A DNA stretch of 64,000 nt from UBA4416 sp040387555 (GCA_040387555.1 JAZKDO010000003.1:372001-436000), one strand, 5' to 3'; shown: positions 46,094 to 55,828, counted from the stretch's first letter. Numbers and translations are program-made. The notes: generated by a model not told the origin, from the sequence alone.

Positions 46094-48202
46094 TTATAAA
46101 ATTAAGACTTTAATTTTATATGCCTTTGTTTTCTCTTCACAAAGCACTAAATATAGGCCAGAAGACATATTATTTCTTTTGAGTTGATAAGAGTTTGTAT
46201 AACACTCATCTTCCATAACCAATTGTCCGGAAGAGTTATACATTTTAATTTTTCGAATGTTAGAATTATTAAACATCAATAGACATAAATTACTGAATGG
46301 ATTTGGAAACACCAAAATCTCATTTTCGTTAGAAAGGTTTTTTACATTAGCCAGAACTTCGCCGCATGTCATAGCAGCAAATCCATCAAGCTTTCCATAA
46401 CCCCATTTATTATTAGGCAAAGCGGTTGTAGTAAAAATATCCTGATAAGCACAATCGATAATAGCCTGTTTTAATTGCTGATTTGTGGCAGTTGGGTTCC
46501 GTTGAAAATAAAGTGCTGCCAATCCGGCAACTACCGGACTGGAAGAGGAGGTTCCACCCGCGGCAACATGATACCCACCCTGAGCCACTAAATAAGGTGC
46601 ATTTACTTTTAAATTAATAATATGTGCTAAAGGCGAGCTCGCTAATATAATAGCTCCGGATGCTGTTATATCCGGCTTAAAACGATTATCCCTTGTAGGC
46701 CCTGTACTACTAGTTTCATCTAATTGACCAGCTATGACAGGATATGTTTGCACAACATTATTTACGTCTGTGTATTGGCTACGATTAACATAATTTCCTA
46801 CGGCTATAATTTCATTGCTGCATTGAAAACCACTTACAATTGACTGAATGGTGTCTGCACTTTTATAATTTACAATTTTTGGATATTGTGAAACCGTGGG
46901 TAATAATCCGGTATAATAATCAAAATTCCATGAATCAATTCTTCCTGTTCCCGCGTGTGCAATGCTCCAATAATATCCTGCACTGTCTGATTTAATTACA
47001 ATATTTAATTCATACACGCCAAAAGAATTAATACTCGCTATGCTTTCGACAATGCCAATCCTGTAGGAATTATTATAAATAGTATCTCTTTTTAATACAT
47101 TTAATGGATAATTGTATGTTTTAAATGGAATAGAACCAAGATTATTAAAGCCTGGATTAGTTACTCCTACACTATATCTTACATTTTTAATTTGTGTAGT
47201 ATCAGCATATTCAGAAACATTCATATACTTCCCATTGGTTTTTATCCATGTGAAATTTGTATCCGTAGTAACAATATTATAGCCAACATGAAATTTAGTA
47301 GAGCCACCGTTTCCACAAGATGCAACCATTGCTCTGCCGGGTATATTTGCAATGGAATTATTAATCATCTGAGCTTCAAGGTCTGTTCCATCGTGGCTGC
47401 CGTAATAATCTCCAACACTGGCATTTATAACCAATGGCTTATTAATTAACAAAGATTTATTGATTATATATTGTACTGCGTCGGAGATAGTAAACCCAGA
47501 TTTACTGAAGTTGAGGGCAACAACTATTAAATCTGCTTTTGGTGCCATCCCTTCATAACGGTTTAAAGAAAATCCATTACCGGCAGCAATGCCTGAACTA
47601 TTTGTTCCATGACCAAAATGAACTAAATCTGTTTGAGTGCATAATCCCTGGTCTATTTGAGTGTTATTCCATTCCTGGCCATAACCAAACATAGTGGGAG
47701 TATTCGTGGCTAATGGTTTGTTCATATCCCATAAATACTTAATTCTCGATTTTCCATTAACATCTTTAAAATCGGGATGATTAAAATCGATTCCTGAATC
47801 AATAATGCCAATAATTACTCCTGAGCCATCATAAGATTGAGTTAAAGGTGCAGTGCCTAGTTTAATAGGTTTTATTCTGTTTCTTACGACACAGGTATCA
47901 CCCATAAGTTGCAAATGATGTTGTATGTATTCCATTCTGACAACATTTTTTAATTTCGCCAGGGCTTTGATAGATTCAATATTTGTTGTAATCGCAAAAA
48001 TGTTTCCAGCGTTATAATGAACTTGCGTGCCTTGAAATTCAGAGAAATTAATTTTGGTATGGGGTTTTGTGAGTAATAGAATATTTATTTTTTCTGACGG
48101 ATTACTATATTCTATTTTCCTGATCAGTTCAGCATTGAAAACAGATTGGGCATGTAGGTTTAAAAAAAATAAGGTGATAAAAAATGCAAAATATACTTTC
48201 AT
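46094..48202 (-). CDS. Subtilisin-like S8 protease with type IX secretion C-terminal domain
   Basis: The 702-residue exported protease has a signal peptide (1-18) and a short propeptide-like region. Catalytic Asp135 lies in IGIIDSGIDFNHPDF, His198 in GHGTNSSG and Ser552 in GTSSSSPVVAG. A long insert (about 260-520) separates His and Ser, as in larger subtilases. The C-terminus is a type A sorting domain (VFPNPFSNLC, then SGQLVMEDE and MSSGLYLV), so it is a predicted type IX cargo exported by machinery that includes the PorU2/PorV-like pair in this window. Confidence 0.92.
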   Translation of the reverse strand: MKVYFAFFITLFFLNLHAQSVFNAELIRKIEYSNPSEKINILLLTKPHTKINFSEFQGTQVHYNAGNIFAITTNIESIKALAKLKNVVRMEYIQHHLQLMGDTCVVRNRIKPIKLGTAPLTQSYDGSGVIIGIIDSGIDFNHPDFKDVNGKSRIKYLWDMNKPLATNTPTMFGYGQEWNNTQIDQGLCTQTDLVHFGHGTNSSGIAAGNGFSLNRYEGMAPKADLIVVALNFSKSGFTISDAVQYIINKSLLINKPLVINASVGDYYGSHDGTDLEAQMINNSIANIPGRAMVASCGNGGSTKFHVGYNIVTTDTNFTWIKTNGKYMNVSEYADTTQIKNVRYSVGVTNPGFNNLGSIPFKTYNYPLNVLKRDTIYNNSYRIGIVESIASINSFGVYELNIVIKSDSAGYYWSIAHAGTGRIDSWNFDYYTGLLPTVSQYPKIVNYKSADTIQSIVSGFQCSNEIIAVGNYVNRSQYTDVNNVVQTYPVIAGQLDETSSTGPTRDNRFKPDITASGAIILASSPLAHIINLKVNAPYLVAQGGYHVAAGGTSSSSPVVAGLAALYFQRNPTATNQQLKQAIIDCAYQDIFTTTALPNNKWGYGKLDGFAAMTCGEVLANVKNLSNENEILVFPNPFSNLCLLMFNNSNIRKIKMYNSSGQLVMEDECYTNSYQLKRNNMSSGLYLVLCEEKTKAYKIKVLIL

Positions 48203-48251
48203 CCAATAAATATTATACCATTAAATTACAAATAATTTAGATATTTACAAT

Positions 48252-48902
48252 ATGCGAAATTGCCTGATATTATTCCTGTTGGCCTTCCTGCAAATTTATA
48301 AAGGTGGAGCACAGGATTCTGTAGCTTTTACGAGGGACCTAAGGTTATATGAAGGCCTGTATCTGGGTTATCAGGATTTCAGATACAATTGGCCAATTCC
48401 TAAAGAAAAAATTAATACTAAGATAAATAAAGATCAGTTAGATTTTTATTCGAAACTGGTTGAGGAAGATTTAATAGAATATACGGATAGAGATGGTTCT
48501 GTTTCGAAAGTTCAAGCGGAGAAGGTATGGGGCTACTGTCAGAATAATATAATCTTCATTAATCAGGATAAAAACTTTTTTAGGATTCCTGTTTTTGGCG
48601 CCATCAGTAATTTTATCGGTACAGCAGAAGTCGTAAGCTATTCTCCGGGTTACGATCCTTTTATGAATGCACCTATGAATAGCACCAGTGTTAAAACGCA
48701 TGAAATCCGGCAGTATTTATTCGATTTTTATAGTGGAGAAGTAGTTCCTTTTAGTATAGAAAAAATAGAAGAATACTTTAAAAGAGATGAGGCTATATAC
48801 AAAGAGTTTACAGCTTTGAGTAAAAAAAAGAAGAGAGAGAATGTTACAAAGTACATTAGAATGTATAATGAGAAACATCTTGTATACTTTCCAAAAGGTT
48901 GA
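48252..48902 (+). CDS. Exported protein of unknown function
   Basis: I do not recognise a family. The 216-residue protein has an N-terminal signal peptide (about 1-20) and a mixed body with an FDFYSGEVVPFSIEKIEEYF segment near the C-terminus. It has no transmembrane helix after the signal. It diverges from the subtilase gene (49-base spacer) and is followed 66 bases later by another exported protein gene. Confidence 0.7.
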   Translation: MRNCLILFLLAFLQIYKGGAQDSVAFTRDLRLYEGLYLGYQDFRYNWPIPKEKINTKINKDQLDFYSKLVEEDLIEYTDRDGSVSKVQAEKVWGYCQNNIIFINQDKNFFRIPVFGAISNFIGTAEVVSYSPGYDPFMNAPMNSTSVKTHEIRQYLFDFYSGEVVPFSIEKIEEYFKRDEAIYKEFTALSKKKKRENVTKYIRMYNEKHLVYFPKG

Positions 48903-48968
48903 TTCGTGTAATACTGTTGAGGAAGAGGTGTTTTATTTTTGTCAATGAAAAAAACAAATCTTCTGAAT

Positions 48969-49607
48969 ATGAAAAAATACTATTTAATTTTACTAAGCAT
49001 ATTAGTCTTGAATGTTTTTGGACAAAATACAAAACAAGATATTTCTAAAGCCAACGAAATTATCTGGTACGGCCTTAATTTTTCAAAAGCAAAAATGGTG
49101 GGTCAATTTGATCAGGCGGTAGGGGCCGGAGTAGCAAGCGCATCAGAATTAAGAGACGAATGGGTTCCAGCCTGGAATACACTGATAGTTACTGAGCCAC
49201 AAAATTTCAAGATCAAAGAAGCTTTAAAGAAGAATAATATCTTTTATGATATAAGAGCAACCACAAAAATGAACCGGGATATAAAACCGGATGATTTTAT
49301 AGGGCTAAACGCTTACACTTTTGATAACGCTTCTAAAATAGTACAGGAAATAGTTTCTCAATTATCGGAAGGCGATAAAGCAGAAGGAATAGGGATGATT
49401 TTTATTGTTGAGAGTTTTAATAAAAGTAATGATGAAGCTTCTGTGTACGCAACATTGTTTGATATAAAAACAAAAACAATTTTAGCTACTGATAGAATTG
49501 TTGGTAAACCAAAAGGAATTGGATTGCGTAACTTTTGGGCAGGAGCTATAAAGCATATCATTAAGCAAATCAACGATACTTATTACAGTACATGGAATCA
49601 TAAATAA
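48969..49607 (+). CDS. Exported protein of unknown function
   Basis: The 212-residue protein has a signal peptide ending near FGQ (residues 1-19) and a soluble alpha/beta body of unknown family. I chose the ATG at 48969 over one ten codons upstream. The later start gives a clean signal (MKKYYLILLSILVLNVFGQ), and a TATTTTTG box covers 48934-48941. It ends before a good terminator. Confidence 0.7.
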   Translation: MKKYYLILLSILVLNVFGQNTKQDISKANEIIWYGLNFSKAKMVGQFDQAVGAGVASASELRDEWVPAWNTLIVTEPQNFKIKEALKKNNIFYDIRATTKMNRDIKPDDFIGLNAYTFDNASKIVQEIVSQLSEGDKAEGIGMIFIVESFNKSNDEASVYATLFDIKTKTILATDRIVGKPKGIGLRNFWAGAIKHIIKQINDTYYSTWNHK

Positions 49608-49625
49608 TTTATTTTTTCGATTGTT

Positions 49626-49657
49626 AAAAGACATTCATTTAATTATGGGTGTCTTTT
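49626..49657 (+). terminator. Intrinsic terminator after the exported protein gene
   Basis: AAAAGACATTCAT (49626-49638) pairs with ATGGGTGTCTTTT (49645-49657), 13 base pairs including two G-T pairs, followed by T-rich sequence. Confidence 0.75.
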
Positions 49658-49717
49658 TTATTTTCCCTCTTTTAATTGGGTTTTTATCTTAACTTTATAC
49701 CTCAAAAATTTTTCAAT

Positions 49718-51406
49718 ATGTCAGAAGTAGGTAGACAAATAATTTACAGTATGGTTAATGTATCTAAGATACATCCACCACAAAAACAAGTTTTAAAAGA
49801 TATTTATATTTCGTTTTATTACGGCGCTAAAATTGGTGTTCTCGGTTTAAACGGTTCAGGTAAATCATCCTTGCTAAAAATAATGGCCGGGTTGGATAAG
49901 GATTATTTGGGAGAGATTCACCAATCGCCTGGTTATAGTATTGGATTATTAGAGCAAGAGCCAAAGCTTGATGAAACAAAAACAGTTATTGAAATAGTTC
50001 GTGAAGGAGCGCAAAAACATGTAGATATTTTAAATGAATTTGAAGAAGTGAATAACAAGTTCATGGACGAAGAGATTTTAAATGATCCTGATAAAATGGA
50101 TAAGTTAATCAATCGTCAGGCGCAATTACAGGATTTAATTGATCAACATGATCTTTGGAACCTGGATACACGGTTAGAGCGTGCCATGGATGCTTTACGT
50201 TGCGCGGAAAGCGATACACCTATTAAAATTTTATCTGGTGGTGAACGTCGTCGTGTGGCTTTATGCCGTTTGTTATTACAGGAGCCGGATATCTTATTAT
50301 TAGATGAGCCAACCAATCACTTGGATGCTGAAAGTGTTGACTGGTTAGAGATCCATTTACAACAATACAAAGGAACCGTTATTGCTGTAACCCATGATCG
50401 TTATTTCCTAGATAATGTTGCCGGATGGATTTTAGAGTTAGATAGAGGAGAAGGCATTCCATGGAAAGGAAATTACTCATCATGGTTGGAACAAAAAGGT
50501 AATCGTTTAAAACAAGAAGAGAAGACTGAAAGTAAGCGTCAGAAGACTTTAGCGCGTGAGTTAGACTGGGTTCGCCAGGGAGTGAAAGGGCGTGGTGTGA
50601 AACAGAAAGCACGTTTGAGTAACTACGATAAAATGATGAACGAAGATATCAAAGATAAAGAAGAACGTCTGGAGATTTTTATTCCTAACGGTCCGCGTCT
50701 TGGTAATGAAGTTATTGAAGCTACAGAAGTTTCTAAAGGATTTGGAGATCGTTTATTATATGAACATTTGAATTTTAAATTACCTCCTGCTGGTATAGTT
50801 GGTATTATTGGGCCAAACGGTGCCGGTAAAACAACATTGTTCCGAATGATCATGGGAGAAGAAAAACCTAATAGTGGTGAATTCAAAGTAGGCCCAACGG
50901 TAAAAATTTCTTATGTCGATCAATCGCATTCAGACTTAGATCCAAATAAAACTGTGTATGATATATTAAGTGGAGGTTTAGATAATATAACTTTGGGCGG
51001 AAAAGCAATGAATTCGAGGGCTTATATATCTCGTTTCAACTTTGGTGGCAGCGATCAGGGAAAAAAAGTATCCGTATTATCAGGTGGTGAACGTAATCGT
51101 TTGCATTTAGCAATGGCTTTAAAGAATGAGGGTAATGTTTTGTTATTGGATGAGCCTACCAATGATTTGGACGTAAATACACTTCGTGCTTTGGAAGAAG
51201 GTTTAGAAAATTTTGCAGGATGCGCTGTAATCATTAGCCACGATAGGTGGTTCCTGGATCGTGTGTGTACGCATATTTTGGCTTTTGAAGGTGATAGTTC
51301 CGTTTATTGGTTTGAAGGTGGCTACAGTGAATATGAAGAGAACCGTAAAAAACGTTTAGGTAATGTAGAACCAAAACGTCCGCGATATAAAAAGCTTACT
51401 GTTTAG
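49718..51406 (+). CDS. ettA: Energy-dependent translational throttle protein EttA
   Basis: The 562-residue ABC-F ATPase has two nucleotide-binding domains, with Walker A GLNGSGKSS and GPNGAGKTT, signatures LSGGERRRVAL and LSGGERNRLHL, and Walker B DILLLDEPTNHLD and LLLDEPTNDLD. The linker and the length match EttA, which gates the ribosome according to the ATP/ADP ratio. I chose the ATG at 49718 (MSEVGRQIIYSM); the upstream ATG adds an odd 14-residue tail and lies near the preceding terminator. Confidence 0.93.
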   Translation: MSEVGRQIIYSMVNVSKIHPPQKQVLKDIYISFYYGAKIGVLGLNGSGKSSLLKIMAGLDKDYLGEIHQSPGYSIGLLEQEPKLDETKTVIEIVREGAQKHVDILNEFEEVNNKFMDEEILNDPDKMDKLINRQAQLQDLIDQHDLWNLDTRLERAMDALRCAESDTPIKILSGGERRRVALCRLLLQEPDILLLDEPTNHLDAESVDWLEIHLQQYKGTVIAVTHDRYFLDNVAGWILELDRGEGIPWKGNYSSWLEQKGNRLKQEEKTESKRQKTLARELDWVRQGVKGRGVKQKARLSNYDKMMNEDIKDKEERLEIFIPNGPRLGNEVIEATEVSKGFGDRLLYEHLNFKLPPAGIVGIIGPNGAGKTTLFRMIMGEEKPNSGEFKVGPTVKISYVDQSHSDLDPNKTVYDILSGGLDNITLGGKAMNSRAYISRFNFGGSDQGKKVSVLSGGERNRLHLAMALKNEGNVLLLDEPTNDLDVNTLRALEEGLENFAGCAVIISHDRWFLDRVCTHILAFEGDSSVYWFEGGYSEYEENRKKRLGNVEPKRPRYKKLTV

Positions 51407-51417
51407 TTTTGTAGTAA

Positions 51418-52143
51418 ATGAAGTGTTTTTTATTAGGTTTTTGTTTGGTTTTTTCATTAGCGATAAAATCGCAGGATGAAATTATTACAAAAGACTATCA
51501 GTATGATCCTGACCCTTCTTTAAAAATCATATCTGTCACAAAAGACACAGTGACGTTTTTGTCAAAAGGAAAATTTGAAAAGATCTCATCTGAAAAAGTT
51601 GTTGCAATCAGGAGAAAAGGTTCAAGACCACAATATATAAAACCTTCAGACGAACGGATTTATGGAGTTAAATTAGGTAATGCTTTTTTTAAGGCCGACT
51701 ACAGGTTTAGTACAGACATTCAGCCAGAACTTTCCAAATTGTATTTTATGGAAAAATTCAGAGTTTATGATAGTGTTATCGAAGAAAAAGTAACCAGGCA
51801 AATTTTTATAATAAATAACGAAACCGGCGAAAAAGTTAAGTTGCCTTCATTAAAAGGGTTTTTTATATATTTTAAAGATGATCAGTTACATCGCGAAATT
51901 AAAGGCAAGATTCATTTTACAACAACCGATTCTACCCAATTAATAATAAGGTCTGCCATTAGTGGCGATACTTATACTTATTTTGTAAATGAACGCGATA
52001 TTGAAGCAATCGGCATCCAGTCTGATGGAGCTTTGGCGGGAAGGATTGCACTTGGTGCTGTATCGCAGGGAGCGGCCGGCCAATTCTATCAGAATCGCTG
52101 GCTAACAAAGTATGATTTTTCTTTATGGCATTTGGGATGGTAA
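51418..52143 (+). CDS. Exported protein of unknown function
   Basis: The 241-residue protein has a signal peptide (about 1-16) followed by beta-rich sequence with repeated strand patterns (YDPDPSLKIISVTKDTVTF, KLPSLKGFFIYF). I do not recognise a family. It starts 12 bases after ettA stops, so it may be expressed with ettA. Its coding end lies 28 bases before the chosen start of the GDPD-like lipoprotein. Confidence 0.7.
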   Translation: MKCFLLGFCLVFSLAIKSQDEIITKDYQYDPDPSLKIISVTKDTVTFLSKGKFEKISSEKVVAIRRKGSRPQYIKPSDERIYGVKLGNAFFKADYRFSTDIQPELSKLYFMEKFRVYDSVIEEKVTRQIFIINNETGEKVKLPSLKGFFIYFKDDQLHREIKGKIHFTTTDSTQLIIRSAISGDTYTYFVNERDIEAIGIQSDGALAGRIALGAVSQGAAGQFYQNRWLTKYDFSLWHLGW

Positions 52144-52171
52144 AAATTACTTAGCCAAATTAAATCAGATC

Positions 52172-53032
52172 GTGATTAGAATTTTAATTATATTTTTTTT
52201 GTTTTTTGGTATTTCCTGTAAAAAGGATCCTTCTGTCTTTTCAATCGATAATTTAAATAATGGTGAAATAGGATGCTTCGGCCATGCTGGAATGGGGTTT
52301 TATTCCCCTTATCCTGTAAACTCCTGGCCTGGTTTTGAATCTTGTTTGGCCAGGGGGGCAGATGGTTCAGAAATGGATATTCACATGACGAAAGATAGCG
52401 TTCTTGTTATCACTCACAGTTCTAACTTGCAGGAAATGACATCTTGTAATGGTTTGATTAAAGAGTTGAATTGGGCTGACATGAACGACTGTAAAATTGA
52501 GTCGCGGTTTTTTAAACAATCAAAATTATTATCACTAGATGAGTTTATTGAAAAAATAAGTAATCCTAAGGATTATATTTTCACATGGGATATCAAATTT
52601 TCTGATTTTAACCAGGAGTATTATGCTGTGTATGCGCGCGCCATTGTAAATACTATCAATAAATATGATTTAAGCGGACATGTATTTATTGAGAATCCTT
52701 TTGCTGATTTTTTACAGCACATAAAAGATAGAAAGAATGATGTGAATTTATTCTTACTGTCGGATAATTTTGAAGAAGGTTTGGTACAGTTAAAACAGCG
52801 AGGTTTTTATGGATTATCTATGGACACGAAACATATTACTTCTGATCAGATTAGAAAGGCACACAATCAGAATGTGCATGTAACTCTGTATGGTGTATTA
52901 TCCGACAAAGATAATTATGCAGCGATTGAGAAATGTCCTGATTTTATTCAGACTGATAATATTAACTATCTTTTAAAAGTGTTTGGGAAATATAACAAGC
53001 ACAACGGGTTTATAAATTCAATTACTAAATAA
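52172..53032 (+). CDS. Glycerophosphodiester phosphodiesterase-like lipoprotein
   Basis: The 286-residue protein has a lipobox ISC (Cys16), then a GDPD-type TIM-barrel start GCFGHAGMG and the metal motif GSEMDIHMTKDSVLVITHS. The usual HRG is HAG and the ENT element is replaced by a VNSW segment, so catalysis could be altered. The start is GTG (52172), which gives a proper lipoprotein signal; an upstream ATG overlaps the previous gene and destroys it. It converges on rnc with a 5-base gap. Confidence 0.75.
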   Translation: MIRILIIFFLFFGISCKKDPSVFSIDNLNNGEIGCFGHAGMGFYSPYPVNSWPGFESCLARGADGSEMDIHMTKDSVLVITHSSNLQEMTSCNGLIKELNWADMNDCKIESRFFKQSKLLSLDEFIEKISNPKDYIFTWDIKFSDFNQEYYAVYARAIVNTINKYDLSGHVFIENPFADFLQHIKDRKNDVNLFLLSDNFEEGLVQLKQRGFYGLSMDTKHITSDQIRKAHNQNVHVTLYGVLSDKDNYAAIEKCPDFIQTDNINYLLKVFGKYNKHNGFINSITK

Positions 53033-53037
53033 TACCT

Positions 53038-53766
53038 TTATTCCTCCTTCGCTATTTTCTCAAGGACTAATTGTGCTACTTTTTGTTCAGCTACTTTTTT
53101 AGAAGTGTGCTCAAACACTCCTTGAGGAATGCCTTCAATAGATAATTGTACCGCAAATATTTTTTCCCTTCCTTTTACCTCTTCATTCAGAATGGTGTAT
53201 TCAAACTGCTTTTTCTGCCGTTGCATTAGAATCTGAAATTGGGATTTATAATCGGTATCATTTTGAAGTAATTCATTGATGTCCAAATGCATTTTAATGA
53301 TTCGGTTCAGGATAAATTTTCTTGTTACATCAAATCCTTTATCCATAAACACAGCGCCTATAAATGCTTCAAAAACATCACCGTATGCGGATGAACTTAT
53401 TTTTTCTTTTTTGGTGAGACGGGAATTCAATAACACATCAAATCCGAATTTTCTAGACAGTGTAAACAAATTTTGTCCATTCACAATTCTACTGCGCATT
53501 TGAGTTAGAAAACCTTCGTCTTTTTTTGGAAATAACTTAAACAAATATTCTGCAACTACAGCTCCTAATATAGCATCGCCTAAAAACTCTAAGCGTTCAT
53601 TACTTTGAAAATGTTCAGTAATCTCTTTGGAAGAACTGCTGTGTCGAAATGCCTGTTTGTACAAAGCAATGTTGTCAGGATAGAATCCTAAAATGTTTTT
53701 GAGTTTTTTCTTAAACTCTTTGTCTTGTTTTGATAGGGGTGTTAAAACTGATAAGAGTTTTATCAA
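53038..53766 (-). CDS. rnc: Ribonuclease III
   Basis: The 242-residue RNase III has the signature ERLEFLGDAIL (57-67) with the catalytic acidic residues, a second active-site motif (DVFEAFIGAVFMDKG), and a C-terminal dsRNA-binding domain (about 170-240). The start is TTG (53766). It lies behind fabF in the conserved Bacteroidota acpP-fabF-rnc operon. Confidence 0.94.
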   Translation of the reverse strand: MIKLLSVLTPLSKQDKEFKKKLKNILGFYPDNIALYKQAFRHSSSSKEITEHFQSNERLEFLGDAILGAVVAEYLFKLFPKKDEGFLTQMRSRIVNGQNLFTLSRKFGFDVLLNSRLTKKEKISSSAYGDVFEAFIGAVFMDKGFDVTRKFILNRIIKMHLDINELLQNDTDYKSQFQILMQRQKKQFEYTILNEEVKGREKIFAVQLSIEGIPQGVFEHTSKKVAEQKVAQLVLEKIAKEE

Positions 53767-53775
53767 AGCAATAAA

Positions 53776-55029
53776 TTAAGCAGTGTATTTTTTGATCACA
53801 ACAGCAGCATTGTGTCCACCAAAACCAAACGTATTACTAATCGCTACATTTACTGTACGTTTTTGAGCTTTATTAAACGTGAGGTTTAATTTTGGATCAA
53901 TTTCCGAATCAATATTTACATGGTTAATAGTTGGAGGAACGATGTCATTCTTCACTGCCAATACTGTAGCAATTGCTTCTACTGCACCAGCTGCACCTAA
54001 TAAATGGCCTGTCATTGATTTGGTTGAACTGATATTCATTTTATAGGCGTGTTCTCCAAAAATATTTGTGATCGCTTTTAATTCAGCGCCATCTCCCAAC
54101 GGAGTACTAGTTCCATGAGTATTAATATAATCAACTTTATCAGCAGAAATATCAGCATCTTTCAAAGCACGCTGCATTACTAAAGTTGCACCTAATCCTT
54201 CAGGGTGTGGAGCTGTAATATGATAAGCATCACCGCTCATTCCACCGCCAATAACTTCTGCGTAAATTTTTGCACCACGTGCTAAAGCATGTTCTAATTC
54301 TTCTAATACTAAACAAGCGCCGCCTTCTCCTAATACAAAACCATCACGCTCCTTATCATAAGGACGAGAAGCTGTTTCAGGAGTTTCGTTACGTGTACTC
54401 ATTGCCTGGCAGGCATTAAAACCACCAATTCCGCTTTCGTTGATGGCAGCTTCCGATCCTCCGGTAATAATTGCATTGGCTCTACCTAAACGAATGTAGG
54501 TAAAAGCATCAATTAACGCAGTAGTGGAAGAAGCACAAGCTGAAACTGTGGTAAAATTTGGACCTCTGAAACCAAAACGAATTGATATATGTCCAGAACA
54601 AATATCAGCAATCATTTTTGGAATAAAGAAAGGATTGAAACGAGGAGTTCCATCTCCTTTGGCGAAATTGAAAGTTTCAGTTTGGAAAGTATCTAAACCT
54701 CCGATACCTGAACCCCATATAACACCAATTTCATTTTTATCAATTCCTTCTGCATCAAGTCCTGAATCTTTTACTGCTTGAACAGAAGCAGCAATACCAT
54801 AATGCGAAAAAGCATCTAAGCGCTGAGCTTCTTTTCTATCAAAATAATCTTCAAGTTTAAAACCTTTTACCTCGCATGCGAAGCGGGTTTTAAATTTAGA
54901 TGCATCAAAACGTGTAATAGGTGCGGCACCACTTACGCCATTAATTAAATTTGTCCAATAATCGTTAATATTACTGCCCAAAGGTGTAACAGCACCAAGT
55001 CCCGTAACTACTACGCGCTTAAATTGCAT
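53776..55029 (-). CDS. fabF: 3-oxoacyl-ACP synthase II
   Basis: The 417-residue condensing enzyme extends acyl chains in fatty acid synthesis. The catalytic triad is intact: Cys165 in VSACASS, His305 in NTHGTSTPLGD and His342 in GHLLGAAGAVEA, with Lys337 nearby. It lies 25 bases downstream of acpP and 9 bases upstream of rnc on the same strand, and is probably co-transcribed with both. Confidence 0.95.
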   Translation of the reverse strand: MQFKRVVVTGLGAVTPLGSNINDYWTNLINGVSGAAPITRFDASKFKTRFACEVKGFKLEDYFDRKEAQRLDAFSHYGIAASVQAVKDSGLDAEGIDKNEIGVIWGSGIGGLDTFQTETFNFAKGDGTPRFNPFFIPKMIADICSGHISIRFGFRGPNFTTVSACASSTTALIDAFTYIRLGRANAIITGGSEAAINESGIGGFNACQAMSTRNETPETASRPYDKERDGFVLGEGGACLVLEELEHALARGAKIYAEVIGGGMSGDAYHITAPHPEGLGATLVMQRALKDADISADKVDYINTHGTSTPLGDGAELKAITNIFGEHAYKMNISSTKSMTGHLLGAAGAVEAIATVLAVKNDIVPPTINHVNIDSEIDPKLNLTFNKAQKRTVNVAISNTFGFGGHNAAVVIKKYTA

Positions 55030-55054
55030 AAAAAATAAATTTTAAAGTAAGTTC

Positions 55055-55294
55055 TTAGTTTTTTGCGTTTGCTTCAATATAGGAAATAGCATCACCTACA
55101 GTAGCAATTTTTTCTGCCTGATCGTCTGGAATAGCGATATTAAATTCTTTTTCAAATTCCATGATTAATTCTACAGTATCTAAAGAATCTGCTCCTAAAT
55201 CATTAGTGAAACTTGCTGTTGGAGTTACTTCTTTTTCTTCTACGCCTAATTTATCTACGATGATAGATTTTACTTTTGATGAAATGTCTGACAT
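55055..55294 (-). CDS. acpP: Acyl carrier protein
   Basis: The 79-residue protein has the phosphopantetheine attachment site GADSLD with Ser37 and the acidic helix 2 of ACPs. It carries growing acyl chains for FabF next door. I chose the ATG at 55294 (MSDISSKVK); a longer reading would start inside the promoter that covers 55321-55350. Confidence 0.96.
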   Translation of the reverse strand: MSDISSKVKSIIVDKLGVEEKEVTPTASFTNDLGADSLDTVELIMEFEKEFNIAIPDDQAEKIATVGDAISYIEANAKN

Positions 55295-55320
55295 TGTGTT
55301 TTTAGTTTTAAAATTCGGGA

Positions 55321-55350
55321 CAAAGATAACGCTATGAAACAAATATCAAA
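55321..55350 (-). promoter_or_regulatory. Promoter of acpP-fabF-rnc
   Basis: On the minus strand TTTG (55347-55350), an 18-base spacer and TATCTTTG (55321-55328) form a consensus Bacteroidota promoter. The transcription start would lie about 20 bases before the acpP ATG. Confidence 0.72.
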
Positions 55351-55351
55351 A

Positions 55352-55410
55352 AAAAAAGCCTTCTAGTAATTACTTGTGTATCAAACAATTAATTAAAATT
55401 AGGCTTTTTT
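55352..55410 (-). terminator. Candidate terminator of the small His-tailed protein gene
   Basis: AAAAAAGCCT (55352-55361) and AGGCTTTTTT (55401-55410) form a 10-base-pair stem with a 39-base loop. T-rich sequence follows on the minus-strand transcript. Confidence 0.4.
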
Positions 55411-55460
55411 CTATAAATCAAAATGTGATTTTAGCTCATAAATTAGATTTTTATCCGCCA

Positions 55461-55766
55461 TTATGCAGATTTTTTGATAACCCTGTGATGGTGATGTAAG
55501 TGATTTTTTCGGGATAAATGTCGGACGTTGTGATGGACGTTTTCCTCTTTGTTTGCATATTTCTGCACAATAAGGGAAGTAACATAGGCTATTACTGCCA
55601 AACTTATCACACCGAAAAATACATAATATCCGATGAAGCGATCATTAGACATCTCTTCCATAATTCCATTTGCAAATTTAGCTTGAGCCTGGCTAACTGC
55701 AGTTATTACTGTAAACAGGCCGGTGATTCCGATAGTACGTTGTACATTTTTTTCATTTGTTTCCAT
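55461..55766 (-). CDS. Small membrane protein with His-rich C-terminus
   Basis: The 101-residue protein has a hydrophobic N-terminal helix (about 11-30), a second helix (about 43-66, YYVFFGVISLAVIAYVTSL) and a very basic tail rich in His (HHNVRHLSRKNHLHHHHRV). I do not recognise a family. The tail could bind metal or nucleic acid. A terminator-like hairpin follows it. It is divergent from the rimP operon. Confidence 0.65.
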   Translation of the reverse strand: METNEKNVQRTIGITGLFTVITAVSQAQAKFANGIMEEMSNDRFIGYYVFFGVISLAVIAYVTSLIVQKYANKEENVHHNVRHLSRKNHLHHHHRVIKKSA

Positions 55767-55828
55767 GATTTAAAGAATTTATGCTCTTTAATTCTAACTA
55801 AGTGGAAGAATAGAACCAAAAAACGATT

